Source: Venturia oleaginea (lineage: Eukaryota; Ascomycota; Dothideomycetes; Venturiales; Venturiaceae). Taken from it: DNA of 64,000 nt. Shown one piece after another: positions 31,554 to 42,787 of the stretch. Numbering within the stretch: position 1 is the stretch's first letter; the number at the start of each line of letters is the position of its first letter. The notes beneath the pieces were generated by a model, which saw only the letters and a list, made by a program, of their open reading frames with translations, was not told the DNA's origin and made no database searches. A program made the translations under genes and the position numbers. The stretch is from contig JABMLP010000011.1 in the NCBI GenBank assembly GCA_013176395.1, positions 1,674,001-1,738,000 of the forward strand, given 5' to 3'.

Positions 31554-32891
31554 CTACAAATCGCTCAACAAAGCACCTCGATCAAACTTCGCATCCTCCG
31601 GTCCAATAAACGGCTCAATCCACCGTCGGCACCAAACAATCTCACCCTCCTTTGGGTCCATAACGGCGGCAAAGTGTGTACACTCGTTCGCAGTCGGATA
31701 CCTCCCCATCCACTTCTGCAAATCATCCAAAGTGACACAATCTTCCTTACGGCTCCCGTTGCGTCGTAGTATCGAAGTTATCCTCCATCTTTCCTCCAAG
31801 CATTTCTTCCGATCGATAGATTCATTAAGTACATCCTCCGTGTCGTTGCTCTGCGACGAGTTTGGTATCCCACTGGCTGCGAGTGGCTCGATATCTCTTT
31901 CGCAGGCTTGATCGTGGTTCGTGACTGTAATGAATTTGGTGTCCGATCGAATTTGAGCGGTGTTGAGGTCCTTTTCGAATATCTTTGTTTCGTCGCCATT
32001 GCAAGCAGTAATATAGCATGCTGTGGTCGTGATTAATGGAAACTTCATGGTGAGTTCTTCAAGGGTCGGCAATGTCCTGTCCTCTTTGGGCACGATGTAC
32101 TCTCGAAGCCTCGAAGCAATTGATGGCCTGAACCCCAAAAGAATGGCAAGATGATTCCCATAATACCTAATATTTGCCCATTTGGAGTCCGAGTTGTTGT
32201 GACATCCACGAAAGTTCAATGAGAGACTCAGATCAGGTCTGACACCGGTAAGGACTCCCACAAATCCGACATATCCAACACTCCTCGCCACGACCTCCCC
32301 ATGCGGTTTTTCCACGTATTCATACTGCACAACAACTTTCCTTAGAACAGTCATGCCCCAGTCCAGAGTCCGGAAGTGGAACATTCTTTTCCGGTCACCG
32401 TTGCTTGCTTTCATGCCACCGCTCGTACATCCCATGAAAAGATCCAGCAACGTGTTGAATGCTACCAGGAGATACATCTCCACTTCAACCGCTTTGCTGA
32501 TGCCCCTAAGCTCCTCAGTTTGTTCGTCAGAGTGAACTCGTCTCAGAAAGAGTTTGGCAAGCCACTTGACTTTAGTGACTGAAACACTAAGATTCAGACT
32601 TTCGACAACCTCGTCGAAAAGTCCAATAAGATCAACAAGGTTGTCTTTGAAATCCCTAGCAACATCCACGTAACGTTCCGCTGGTGGGAGGGAAAGGTCG
32701 ATGGTGTAAATCGGCGGTTTATCAGGGGTGGGATTATGGACAGGCTTTGGTCCTTGGGCGGAATCTTTCCTGGGATACGCCTCGCGTGGAATGTCTTTTG
32801 ACATCCTGGTTGGCTGATGATATTCATTTTCATTTTTTTGATTGTCCTGGTTAGCGGCTAGTCGCGCGCTGCGACGCACGGTAGGTGGCAT
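31554..32891 (-). CDS. Acid ceramidase / NAAA-like hydrolase
   Basis: A single exon of 445 aa. After a charged, disordered N-terminus comes IYTIDLSLPPAERYVDVARD, the N-terminal segment of acid-ceramidase-like (Ntn) hydrolases. Then comes FMGCTSGGMKAS, with Cys155 as the likely N-terminal nucleophile exposed by self-cleavage, and FHFRTLDWGM (Arg174, Asp177), matching the conserved Arg-x-x-Asp after the nucleophile. Later motifs (VARSVGYVGFVGVLTGVRPD, SLSLNFRG) fit the beta chain. Known members cut the amide bond of ceramide or N-acylethanolamines; the substrate here is inferred. No signal peptide is evident, unusual for lysosomal homologues but seen in fungal forms. The C-terminus (WMGRYPTANECTHFAAVMDP) is complete. 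Confidence 0.8.
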   Translation of the reverse strand: MPPTVRRSARLAANQDNQKNENEYHQPTRMSKDIPREAYPRKDSAQGPKPVHNPTPDKPPIYTIDLSLPPAERYVDVARDFKDNLVDLIGLFDEVVESLNLSVSVTKVKWLAKLFLRRVHSDEQTEELRGISKAVEVEMYLLVAFNTLLDLFMGCTSGGMKASNGDRKRMFHFRTLDWGMTVLRKVVVQYEYVEKPHGEVVARSVGYVGFVGVLTGVRPDLSLSLNFRGCHNNSDSKWANIRYYGNHLAILLGFRPSIASRLREYIVPKEDRTLPTLEELTMKFPLITTTACYITACNGDETKIFEKDLNTAQIRSDTKFITVTNHDQACERDIEPLAASGIPNSSQSNDTEDVLNESIDRKKCLEERWRITSILRRNGSRKEDCVTLDDLQKWMGRYPTANECTHFAAVMDPKEGEIVWCRRWIEPFIGPEDAKFDRGALLSDL

Positions 32892-33564
32892 GGTGATGGA
32901 GGGAATAAAATGGTTGTAGAAGGATGAATTTGTAGAGATGGGGACTAGCAGCCAAAGAAAATATTATGATTTACAGTTCCGGTGAGCTCAGTCGCGGGTG
33001 CCTGAGCGAGTTAATGTTTTGACTAGCAACGACCTATCACAGTCGACGGCCAGGAGCGGAAAAGAACATTGGAAGATACGGCTGATAGTAAATCCAAAGC
33101 CAAAACCGATGAATGTTACCATTTGTGCATGAGAGTTGGCGATGACCTGGCACGCCTGGATGGACTGAATTGCAGACGAAGTTGAGATCTCTGGACCCTG
33201 ACGCTTCTGATTGGCCAGATCTACAGGGGTATCCAGCTTGATATGTCGGTGCTACGCAGTAAGAATAGTCCTCCATCAGAGCATAAGAAGAATCGATGAG
33301 AGATCGGGGTACAGACGCGTATGTCAACGAAATGATGAGCGTACTACGTATTATTATAGTGCTAGGTTTACTCTACAACAGAACGAAGACGGCACAGTTT
33401 GCTTCACGAATAAGAAGTAGTTGTAGTCAGAGGGATAACCAGAGGATGGCCAGAAGGGCTCACTCATCCTCAACAGTACCACATTTCCCAGAAATCAGAA
33501 ACGCCTCCCAATAGCGTGACCTGCCCAAAAACACCAGCAATGCGAACAGTGTATCCATGGTATC
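32892..33564. other. Intergenic, possible minus-strand remnant
   Basis: On the minus strand a short ORF from 33558 starts MDTLFALLVFLGRSRYW, and another piece near 33140-33000 reads MVTFIGFGFGFTISRIF, both hydrophobic. They could be exons of a small or decayed membrane protein, but I cannot join them. Confidence 0.25.
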
Positions 33565-34531
33565 TCAATTCTCAAAAGTCCCTCTCCCAATAGCAAGTAC
33601 AACCACCAAACTCGCTACAATGAGTGCGCCTGCAATTCCAGCAACCAATACTATACTTCCTCGACTCGCAGGGAACTTGCCTCGAATGACATAGTGCTGG
33701 CTCTCGAAATATCGATGGAACCCAATAAACAATATTACGATCGAAATGGCGATGAATGTAGTGCCAAGCGGTTTTCCAACGTGATGCAGTTTTGGTTCAT
33801 TTCCTCCGCCAGTGATGGATGTGTTCAGGCGAAAGAGTTGTGTGATTGCGATTCCGATCGAGGCGAAGGAGAGGGAGGTGCGGAGCCAGGCAAGGAAGGT
33901 GCGTTCTATCAATCGCAAGTGTTAGAAGCAGTATTTGGAATCGTAATGACCAGTGCCTACCTAGAGCAAGATGGTCTCGCGCAACACTACCTTTGTTCTC
34001 CAACTCCACACTCCCATACTGCTCGATCTGCTTCTTCCACCATGTTTCCGGCTCTTTCTTTTGAATCTCTCGAGGAGGGATAAGGCCCCTCCTCCTCGCC
34101 GGCGAGCCCAATGCTTCCCTCGACGTATCCAAACCATTCGTTGCCCCCAGAACAGGACTCCTCGCCCCAGAACTGTTTTTCAAAATCGGCGTCAACGTGC
34201 CCGGACTCGGTCCAGTAGAATAACCCCTCTTCGGCCCACCAACCTCACTCCCAAGAATACTCGTCTCCTCATCGGCACTAGCTCCCCCTTCCTGCCGTCT
34301 CCGTCTAGCATATTCTCGATCTTTACCCATTGAACCTTGGACTTCTTGAATATGCCCTGGAAACGAGACACTCTTCTTCAAATTGGATGTCGAGAAAGAA
34401 TGCGGAGGTCCCGCTTGGGCCCCGGATGCATAATTCCCCTGCTCCGCGGAAGAAGAGGGCTGGGCATTGTGGCGGCTCGATGCAGGTCCTGTATGATCTG
34501 CTCCGTCGTCCTGCGGCCATCGAGATGCCAT
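33565..34531 (-). CDS. DUF202 domain membrane protein
   Basis: Two exons, 34531-33961 and 33905-33565, giving 303 aa. The intron GTAGGCACTGG...GATTGATAG is 55 nt, and splicing creates ARDHLALERTFLAWLRTS, the DUF202 signature. Three membrane segments follow: SFASIGIAITQLF, TFIAISIVILFIGFHRYF and VLVAGIAGALIVASLVVVLA. The N-terminal ~170 residues are a cytosolic Ser/Pro/Gly-rich, probably disordered tail. DUF202 is shared with the Vtc1 subunit of the vacuolar polyphosphate polymerase and with bacterial YidH; a vacuolar or ER location is possible but unproven. Start chosen at MASRWPQDDG, the first ATG. Confidence 0.85.
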
Positions 34532-35100
34532 GGTAAGGCTATATTGGTGTAGAGATCGGATCTCATTGTCGCAATTATTAGGGCGGTTTGCATCATTCGC
34601 TTACGGTTAACTCTTGGTTATGACCCTGGAAGATTGTGCATCTCTTAGCGTCGATCTGCGTCGACGAATCAGAGCAGCTTCACGTGTCTACTCAAAGAAT
34701 GGGGATACCTACAGACTACAGCTTTCAGATTTCTGGATAGGAGTAGCCTCACTGGACGGTAGCAGATGCAAGAGCTCTTCTGTTCATTGGATCAGCTACG
34801 AATAAGGTAATAATAGATGCCATTTTCTACCTTTTTAATACTCGAAGTTGAATTCCGCACCTAGAGAGCTTTCAGTTTCCTCCGCGGACGATTCACCACT
34901 TTTGTCTTCCACTATCGCTCCATGGTTATGTACAGTTTCTGAGCTCGTGTAATCCATTATGCCGTATTGAAATCCAAAAGAGGATCTGTACAAAGGATGA
35001 ATTGTTCCCCATCCTGCTAAGAAGTCGAAGGAGGAGATGACACCAAAGGAATTCCGTGGTTACGCTGCAAAACTAGAAGCAGATCTGGAGAAATAGGAAC
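34532..35100. other. Intergenic, no gene seen
   Basis: Upstream flank of the DUF202 gene, with short ORFs only. The last part (from about 35040) reads like the start of the decayed fragment that follows. Confidence 0.4.
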
Positions 35101-35213
35101 CTATCAACAAATGACAAGCCCAGAATGTTCGAGAGAGAAACGTCACTGGAATCAAGCGTCGTCGCATTATCACCGAGGTACCAGAAATCGACCTGACCGG
35201 AGACACGGACTAG
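35040..35213 (+). pseudogene. Decayed fragment ending in an EIDLTGD motif (copy 1)
   Basis: Coding-like pieces FRGYAAKLEADLEK-stop and, after a frame change, GIKRRRIITEVPEIDLTGDT ending in TAG at 35211. The C-terminal KRRRII...EIDLTGD matches a second fragment 0.75 kb downstream. IDLT within an acidic context resembles a SUMO-interacting motif. No intact start or domain. Confidence 0.4.
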
Positions 35214-35678
35214 AAGCTAGAATCTACTTCTCCCTGGGGAAGAATTGCTTTGTAGGGCTTTTGGGGATGGAAAGCATCGATGGTTGCGGCCAAGTTCGCG
35301 ATGATACCCATAACGGAGACGTCGGATTTGGTACACGTGCTTCACACATGGAGATAATCTATGAAAGCCAATAGTAAGACACTAGGCAATAGAAGCAGTA
35401 TGACAAGCCTAATTCTAAAGTACGCATATTTTTGACATATTCTTCTCTACTCTAAATCGACATCAAACAAGACATGAGTACAACAGATAGCTGACTATCT
35501 TCATCTTATCTGAAGGCAAGCGATCTAGATAAAGTTTTTAAAAAAAGACATGAGAGCCTGATTCTTTGAAAGAAGACCTTCACAAACAGTAGAGTTAATC
35601 GCCCGTCGTCCCGACGATCTGGAATCTCGTCCCGTTAGCAGCCTGTCAGCAGCAGAAAAGAATCGCCCGATTGAAAAA

Positions 35679-35961
35679 ATGAGAGCAGATCAGCTGAAGC
35701 AGGATCGCATGAACGCGCGTAAAGCTTTTTTCACGCAGGAGAAAACGAAGCGCCGGATTGTAGGTCACTGGAATGTCTCTTGCTCCATCTCTACTAAAGA
35801 CCTTCTTCTTCAGGCCGAGATTGAAGCGAATTCCCAGCGACTAAAAAGAGAGCCTTCCGAAGAGGACGAAATCACTGCACCGGATCGCCAAGCAGTTTCA
35901 AGAAACGCAAGATCATCTCTCACGTCGAGGAAGTCGACTTGACTGGAGATGCCTGACTGGC
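35679..35961 (+). pseudogene. Decayed fragment ending in a VDLTGD motif (copy 2)
   Basis: The ORF starting MRADQLKQDRMNARKAFFTQ is helical and charged. It shifts frame near 35900, after which KKRKIISHVEEVDLTGDA precedes a TGA. Similarity to the fragment near 35,200 continues past the stops (both contain ATGATACCCA and a CATGGAGA word), so the two are duplicated decayed copies of one sequence. Confidence 0.4.
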
Positions 35962-36248
35962 GACACGAACTAGACCTGCGAGATGGCTGCAAAGGAAGCT
36001 ATATTTGGAAAAGCATGAGGGAAGAACAGGCAGAGTTGCCAGAAGCGAAGCATATGATACCCACAGCATGGAGAGCGCGGTTTCGGCGCATATGTTTGAC
36101 ACATGTAAATGATGTGGGATAGTCAGTAGGAATAGGCAATGGAGGGAGCTTGCAAGCCCTATGCTAAGTGAGGTACGCGTGTTTTCGACATCTTTCTCTT
36201 AGCTCCAAATCCATCTTGACCATTTTCTGAGGGCCTGATTTTTCAAAA

Positions 36249-36273
36249 CTGCTAGAATTTAGTGATATCGATC
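36249..36273 (-). repeat. Half copy of the GATCGATATCGC hairpin repeat
   Basis: The reverse strand reads GATCGATATCACTAAATTCT. It matches the arm and inner flank of the copies at 11359 and 22597 except for CGC reading CAC. No matching second arm nearby; related words follow at about 36368-36395. Confidence 0.45.
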
Positions 36274-37006
36274 TTGAGTTAGGTACGGTCTCTTTGTGTT
36301 TACTAGTCATGAAAGCCTGACATACACCATGTGGGGAACCACTATCGAGCACCGTGAAATGGCCAGGAATTTATCGCCTCCACTCTCGATATCGGATTGT
36401 CACTTTGGGTGATCAGGCTTACTGAATGCGGACGTCTGCGATGACCCACCAGACGTTAAGTTAAGAGCCGCCTATAGCCATAAAAGGTCTATATAACGGC
36501 ATGACCACCGCCTTCAGCTCCACCAACCGACCAACAACCTCTCCTCACAAAAGAACCTCATCCAAACCCGAGATTCCTGTTGTTCGCAATTCTGAGACCT
36601 TCTCAACACGATGTTCACAACACGCGGTTTAGAGACCTTCTCAAAACGATGTTCATAACACAGCACCGTGTTGACACACTACCCAACACCATGGCAACCA
36701 TCACCAAAAGAAACACCATGTCTACCCAGAGCGAGCGTCCTCTCTTTCTCTTGCCCGTCACTTGTGCAGCCAATACTGCGGACGAAGTGAAGTCATTCGT
36801 GCTTCAGATCTAAGTAGCAACACAGCCAGGCCTGGGTCATATTCAACGACAATGGCATTGTTGTCCTTGTGACTGTCAATGGCAGATCTGACGTCCATTT
36901 CCTCGCTCGCTCTTTGAGACTTCTTCACCCACAACCGCATTTTCGTTCGCCAAATACTTTTACTTTTATTTCGCAGCCTTTGGCTTTTGTCTTGGCATCG
37001 GTCAGG
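36274..37006. other. Upstream region of the SET/MYND gene
   Basis: Contains a short direct repeat (GACCTTCTCAA followed by ACGATGTTCA, twice between 36595 and 36660). The ORF at 36580-36813 is built on that repeat and is not convincing. A CT-rich stretch precedes the start codon. Confidence 0.4.
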
Positions 37007-38989
37007 ATGGAGAAGGACTGGATTGACGAAGTCTATGGAAGTGCCCATTCAATTGTCACTGGTAAATTCCACGAGGAATATACCGCCTTATATCCGCGCA
37101 CCGCACGCGCAGAAGATGGAGTGAGTGAGAGCTGATCCCGACACTTCAATTTGCTAACATCTCAATAGGAAGCGGTAAAGTTCAGAGCCGCCGTGAAGAG
37201 CTTGACCGAGGGCCTCCGACGCCGTCCATTTCGACCATGGAGATGGAGGGAGAGAGCTGTGGCATTGATCAGACTTGGATGGTCGGAGCTGGCAGTAGGT
37301 GATTCGTACAAGGCCTTGCTTCTTGTCCAAGGTCTATCGATCAGGTCCTGGAAGCACGCTCAAGCTGTGAAGCAAGAAATCCGAAGAGAATACCCATCGA
37401 CCAAACTCACCACCATCACCCGATCACTCGCGATAGATATCAAACAGACGTTGTGCGAGGCTCTCTTCTTTGCCAACTCCTTCGTCGAATGCCGTCATTT
37501 TTTGAAGTGGTCGCAGTTGTCCAGAAAGAGCTCGAAGCTAAGCAGAATTGCTCAACAAGCCGAAGAGGATGAGCGGAAGGAACTCGAGAAAGAAGGTATC
37601 GATCCAGAGGGAGTGGAAGAGGATATGCGCGCTGGAAGGATCTCATGGACGCGCTACCCATTCACCGGAATTGAACGCGCTCACCGAAGCGCAGAGACGA
37701 TGGCGACATTGAAAGCTCGTGTTGAGCAAGCTTCAGGCGGCCAATGCACCATCAAGCAGAGCGCGATCGTCCCGGGCCCGAATTTGAATGCAATCCCAAG
37801 GGGAGCCAAGAATGACATGTACGGCATCTTCGCAAAACAAACTCTACCAGCAGATTCCCAGCTCCTTCTCGAAACAACTATCTTGAGTGGCTGCAGCGAG
37901 ATGTACCGCTGCCATGGCTGTTGCGACGAATTGCCGACAAGACCAATTCGCCTCGAGTGTTGTGACAAGTCTTTCTGTTCAACCTCATGCGCAGACTTAG
38001 CTAATGATACCATCCACCACAAAGACCACACTTGTCCGAAAGCGCTCGATGACACGGAAGCGCATGCCAAAGTCTTCTTCCGCGATATATTTGGTGAGCG
38101 ACGCAAAGTGACCGAGCCCTTTCGACAAGAGGACGAAATCTCAGATAAGGAAATGGCGCAAGCAAAATTGCTCGAGAAAGTTCTTCATGCGGCTGTGAAA
38201 GACTACCGAGAAAAGTCTCTCCACCCACTCGACTCTGACTTGATGAAGTGCCTCACCGACGCAAAGGGCGCGAAACAAGCCGTCAAGTTTTCCCTGGAAG
38301 AAGACATTGTTTGGCCCATGAATATGCTTGAGCAAATCGGTGTCGATGTTTTCACAACGCCTGACTTCGACACTTGGGTCCTTCAGACTATCAAAGCCCG
38401 TCTGCGAGCAAACAGCTGGGAGAGAACTGTAGATGATGTCGAGATTGAGGCTATCAGCGGACTCTTCTCATTTCTCAACAGTAGCTGTCTGCCCAATGCA
38501 CAATGGGAGCACGTTGGCAACGGGACGACCCTCAAAATCACGACACTCCGCCCAATCGCAGCTGGGGAAGAGATTTATATCAGCTACCTCGGCCACAAAG
38601 AAGTTGCTGACCTGTCAAAGTCCGAAAGGAGAGAGAAACTGGCTGGGTGGTTCGAAGAATGCCTTTGTCCGAGATGTAAATCGACAGAGGATGAAGGAGA
38701 TGCAGAGGTCGTTTTCTTGAGCGCTAGAAGTCGTCGACATCGGAGCGTTAGTGTTGCGCCTGCACCGATGCCAGAGCCAGAGCCAACACCACAGCGTAAC
38801 CGTGTCGCACCAGCATGCGCATCAGCGCCATCTCGCCCACCTCAAAAACGCAAACGCCCACAGCGAACCCATCTTGCGACTCCAGAAGCAGATGATCCGT
38901 CCAATAGTGCCGGTGATGAAGAGTTCGTACTTGGACAGACTCCGCGATCGAGGAAGCGAAGAATTACAGGGCGGAAGAAGACACGGTAG
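37007..38989 (+). CDS. SET-domain protein with MYND-like zinc finger (SMYD type)
   Basis: Two exons, 37007-37120 and 37169-38989 (intron GTGAGT...GCTAAC...AATAG, 48 nt), giving 644 aa. The N-terminal part is helical, TPR-like (ERAVALIRLGWSELAVGDSY, CEALFFANSFVECRHFLKW). A cysteine/histidine cluster starts at Cys286 (YRCHGCCDELP, RLECCDKSFCSTSC, HHKDHTC), as in MYND fingers, here inside the SET region. The SET signature NSSCLPNA (475-482) is followed by LRPIAAGEEIYISYL and a post-SET-like C-x-C-x2-C (536-541). Such proteins methylate lysines on histones or other proteins; the substrate is unknown. The C-terminal tail is basic with a likely nuclear signal (PQKRKRPQRTH, RSRKRRITGRKKTR). The start at 37007 is chosen because the spliced frame begins cleanly there. 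Confidence 0.87.
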
Positions 38990-39299
38990 AAGTGGTAATT
39001 CGTAAGGGAGACGCAGGTATTGGAATGGACGAATGGATACGATCATGAGAGATTTGAAAGCGCAACGTTTTTGGAGGGGACGAATGGAATCGAGACCCTA
39101 GGTATGTTCTAACCTAATATTCTTCGCATTGCAAACGCGCACTATTGGGTGTTAGCCACGAACAAGCTGAGAATAGGCAAAGAACTTACAACGGCGCGCA
39201 ATAATTATCGACTGAGTAGTTTATCATATCATATTTTCCCACGCTGCCCGCCAGCGCAGTACTTTCCTTGTACTTCTTTCTCCCGACTATTCACATCCC
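38990..39299. other. Convergent intergenic region
   Basis: Between the 3' ends of two convergent genes. No gene seen; expected to hold both terminators. Confidence 0.4.
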
Positions 39300-41047
39300 T
39301 CACCAATTATCAAAATTCCCAAATCCTCCCGTCCTAACCTTCTTCTTCACCGGCTCAACCTCCCCCTCATCCTCCCACATCCCCACAATCTCATCCTCCT
39401 CACCCCCCTTCTTCGCCTCAAGCGCAGCCTTCAAATACTTCCCAACACCCACACTACCCGTCTGTTCCACCTTCCCATCAGCCCGAATCCTCTTCCCCGT
39501 CCAAGTCGTCCTATCATCTTCCATGCCACCCGCTTTCCTAATCTCTTCCTTCTGTTTCTCAGTCCTATCATTCGCAGCCCTCTGTTTTTGGAATTCCTCA
39601 AATGGGTCTACGAAGACTACCACGTCTTCCATTTTGATGTCGGAAAGGGGCCGGTCTTTATCATCCGTTTCTACGTTTTCAAGTTTATTCAGGACATCGA
39701 GACCACTCACCACGCGTCCGAAAATGGTATGCTTGAGGTCGAGATGTTTGGCTGCGCGGTAGGTGATGAAGAATTGACTTGAATTTGTATTCTTGCCTTT
39801 ATTCGCCATACTCAACGTGCCTCTCGTGTCATGTTTCAGTGGTCCCTCAAATTCATCTTCGAAGTTTTTGCCCCATGATGATATCCCGCCTCGTCCTGTG
39901 CCTGAGGGGTCACCGCCTTGAATCATGAAATTTCGGATGTTTCTGTGGAAAATGAGATTGCGGTAATATCCCTTCTTTGCCAGTTGCACGAAATTCCAGA
40001 CGGCCTTAGGTGCGAATTCGGGGTAGAGTTCTATGTTGAGGGAACCGTGGTTTGTTTGCATCCTCGCGTACCCCTTGATTTTTATCCTCTTCGGTTTTAA
40101 CATGTATTCTTCGTCTGTGAGGAGGGCGAGTTCGTTTGAGGTTTCGGGCGTGAGGCCTGTGGATGTAAAGGACATTGCTGCTTTGCCGGACGTGTATTGA
40201 GCGGCGTTGTAGGGTGTTTTCTTCGTTTGTATCGATGATGCGGCTTTCTTTTGGGTTGTTAATGATTTGTCGTTTCCTGACTGGGCGTCGGTCGCTGCCT
40301 TTTCGCGTTCTGCTCTTGCTCTTGCTACTGCCTCTTTCGCCTTGATGATCTTTGCCGAGCTACCGAGAGCTGCCGTGTTCATTTTCGCCGCTGGATCGTC
40401 TCTTTCTGCCTCTTGCTCTGGCGTCAATGTGCTAACTCCTTCCTTGAGATACTTGAACGAGCTCAGATCTCTCGACTCCAAACTCTGAGGATCCTGGATT
40501 GTAATGATATCCTTCCGACTGAATTTCTGATCCGTGACCAAGTCCTGCCAATTCTTCGCCTTGATATTCAATCGCTCAACCGTGTCCCAAGCAAACACAT
40601 TCCCAGTATTCCCCAATGCCACAATATGCGTATTGTCTGTAAAGACCTTGTATGTGACTGGATCCACGTATTCGCCATCGTCGTTTTTCGCAAAGTTCAG
40701 CTTGATCAGCTCAGAGCTTTTCAAGGGTTCGCCATCGACTGGATTAGTGCCGTGTTTCTTCAGCCAAGGGAGGATGTTCGTAAGGTCGAATATGGATCCA
40801 GCTGGGGTGCAGACTGGATGACTGAAGGGTTGCAGACTGAGGGCGCAGTAGTTGTAGGGTAATCGTTTGAAGGATGCGCCGTCAACTTTGGACTTGCCGG
40901 AGGTTCCTGCGCCAGAGCTGGCACCAAAGCTGTCGCCAGATGCCCATTCGGAGTGCGTGATGTAGAGTTTGTCAGTTCCTATGGAGACTGTAAGCATCAT
41001 GATCATTATGCGATACGATTGGGAATGTGTAGCCTACCTTTTCCCAT
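39300..41047 (-). CDS. CYP8: U-box peptidyl-prolyl isomerase (PPIL2/Cyp8 type)
   Basis: Two exons, 41047-41038 (10 nt) and 40978-39300, giving 562 aa. The tiny first exon encodes MGK plus one base, which restores MGKGTDKLYITHSEWAS, the conserved start of this family. The U-box region has YNYCALSLQPFSHPVCTP and ILPWLKKHGTNPVDGEPL. A charged linker (AKEAVARARAEREKAA) leads to the cyclophilin domain at about 305-465 with NIELYPEFAPKAVWNF, YYRNLIFHRNIRNFMIQGGD, FEDEFEGPLKHDTRGTLSMA, NSSQFFITYRAAKHLD and HTIFGRVVSGLDVL. PPIL2 homologues sit in spliceosomal complexes and may have ubiquitin-ligase activity through the U-box. Length and domain order match. Ends GGFGNFDNW. Confidence 0.95.
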
Positions 41048-41365
41048 GGTTATGTTTGGAGATGAGTTGCGATGTTCAGTCGCGAAACTTTAGGTCGCGA
41101 TGTAAATTACAGTATCGTGATAATTACGCGGGCCGCGAGCACGTGTTCCCACCGCGCCCAAAAATAGACTGTGGAGGAATACCAAATCTGAGCCTTGCGC
41201 CTGATTGAGATATAAACGGCAGATGACCGGAGACAATCAGATACGCAGGAGGGGACTTTGAGTAATCAAGATATCCTTCCCTGAGCCGAACTTATCAAAG
41301 ACAACACAGTCCAACTTTCAAAACGTCAAAAACGTAGTACGACGCCCGCAGGATTCTACCAACAA

Positions 41366-41985
41366 TTAGTCTGCTGAAGTAGTGTTGTGTCGCCAAGGTG
41401 TATATACATACCGAACCTGCGCTCCCGAATGAATTTGATGACTAATAGTGACAGGACTGGTGGCCAGCACGTTCGAGTCAAACACGTTAACCACTCCGTC
41501 AGAGCGCCAAACTATAGACCATATTGGTCCAAAACTACTAATATCAAGACGCTGCTGTATCAAAGAGGGGTAAAAGGAAAGATGAAGATGGAATCCAATC
41601 CATACAGCTAAACCCTTCGTGGTACATCCTTGACCTTTTCTCCTCCTCTCGGTCTTCCTCTTCTTCGCTGCCTCCTGCAGCCAATTTAATCCATCGAACC
41701 TTTGCGAATTTCCAATTATCCAGGATTCCAGAGTATACCCATCTCCCGACATTTCGAATTTAGGCGATTCGTCAAAACCACCGCCACCGGTTGATATTGC
41801 CACTCCAGAATTAGGACTTCCCTTCTCCTGTCTCTATCAAATCTCCGACCAGCTGAAAAGCTACACTCACAGTTGTGGGAGAGAAAGAGCCTGATCGTTT
41901 GGCTGAATTTTGCTTCGGCCTGGCGCGAAGAAACGATCGGGCACGCCGTGCATCACTGCGGTGATGTGTACAAGCCTATATCTTT
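41366..41985 (-). CDS. Hypothetical protein, partial model with at least two exons
   Basis: The last exon (about 41835 to 41366) reads GVAISTGGGGFDESPKFEMS through GDGYTLESWIIGNSQRFDGL, a basic stretch (KKRKTERRRKGQG), then GPIWSIVWRSDGVVNVFDSN and ends TTSAD. A 47-nt intron (GTGAGTG...GAGACAG) joins it in frame to an upstream exon reading RARPKQNSAKRSGSFSPTTE. That exon begins after an ATATAG acceptor near 41985, so a first exon with the start codon is still missing. The composition is protein-like but no domain is recognised. It lies upstream of the cyclophilin gene on the same strand. Confidence 0.45.
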
Positions 41986-42544
41986 TCAAGTATCAGAACA
42001 GGTATAGCGAAAATACTGGACTGACAGAAAGCTCCGCTTGGAAAAGTACGGTTAAAGCCTATTGCAACTTGTCAAGTGCTTCATTTTCTCCTCGGAGGCC
42101 ATTTGCAAATCGTGGCATCATCGGTAAATTTGTTATCAACGCTTTGTTTGAAACAAGTTTAAACACAAAGTCAAGAACCCAAACAACCCTTGGACAACTC
42201 GATAAAACTGAGAAGACGCTATAGTGGTACCAACAAGGAGAGACAGTTTCTATGTCGCAAGGGAATGATATGCTCAAATCGTACTCATCAAAGCAATATT
42301 CTCGATTCTTCGCATATTTACCCGATGCACTTGGTATGATAACTTCAGCAATAAACGATTATTAGAAGGAAACAGAATTCAACCGACAGTTAACTTCGAA
42401 CAAAACTATCGTTTTCAGCCATTTTGCTCGAAGAAACTAATACGCAAACCTTGACTTAAAATAATCCTTTTACAGCAACACACAACACACAACATCCCCG
42501 ACAATCCAAGATCTCTCTCCTTCAAAACCAAGACCATCAATGAA
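41986..42544. other. Intergenic; probably holds the missing first exon of the gene on its left
   Basis: Short minus-strand ORF 42277-42059 ends RFANGLRGENEALDKLQ; its relation to the neighbouring gene is unresolved. The 3' part is AC-rich, like a fungal 5' UTR for the small plus-strand ORF. Confidence 0.3.
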
Positions 42545-42787
42545 ATGCCCTACTCCTCCACCCCAATCCCCCTAAACCGTCCAATACAAAGACACAACCT
42601 AAAACAATCCACCCCAAAGAACCAACAGTCAAGAGAGTCTATCCGCGTCCCCCCCCACGCAGCACTGACAACCGACCATCTCCAGCCAACGTCAACAAAA
42701 GTCGGATGGGAATTGAAATCTCCCGGAACCTGGAACTCAATATTAATCCACCCCAACCATCCAGGCTTTCAGCCGCCTACACAGTGA
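42545..42787 (+). CDS. Possible small protein (80 aa)
   Basis: ATG in good context (ATGAAATGCCC) opens MPYSSTPIPLNRPIQRHNLK and continues through HAALTTDHLQPTSTKVGWEL to WNSILIHPNHPGFQPPTQ. Hydrophilic and Pro/Asn-rich, with no domain or membrane segment. It could be a genuine short gene or chance; an AC-rich leader supports expression. Confidence 0.3.
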   Translation: MPYSSTPIPLNRPIQRHNLKQSTPKNQQSRESIRVPPHAALTTDHLQPTSTKVGWELKSPGTWNSILIHPNHPGFQPPTQ

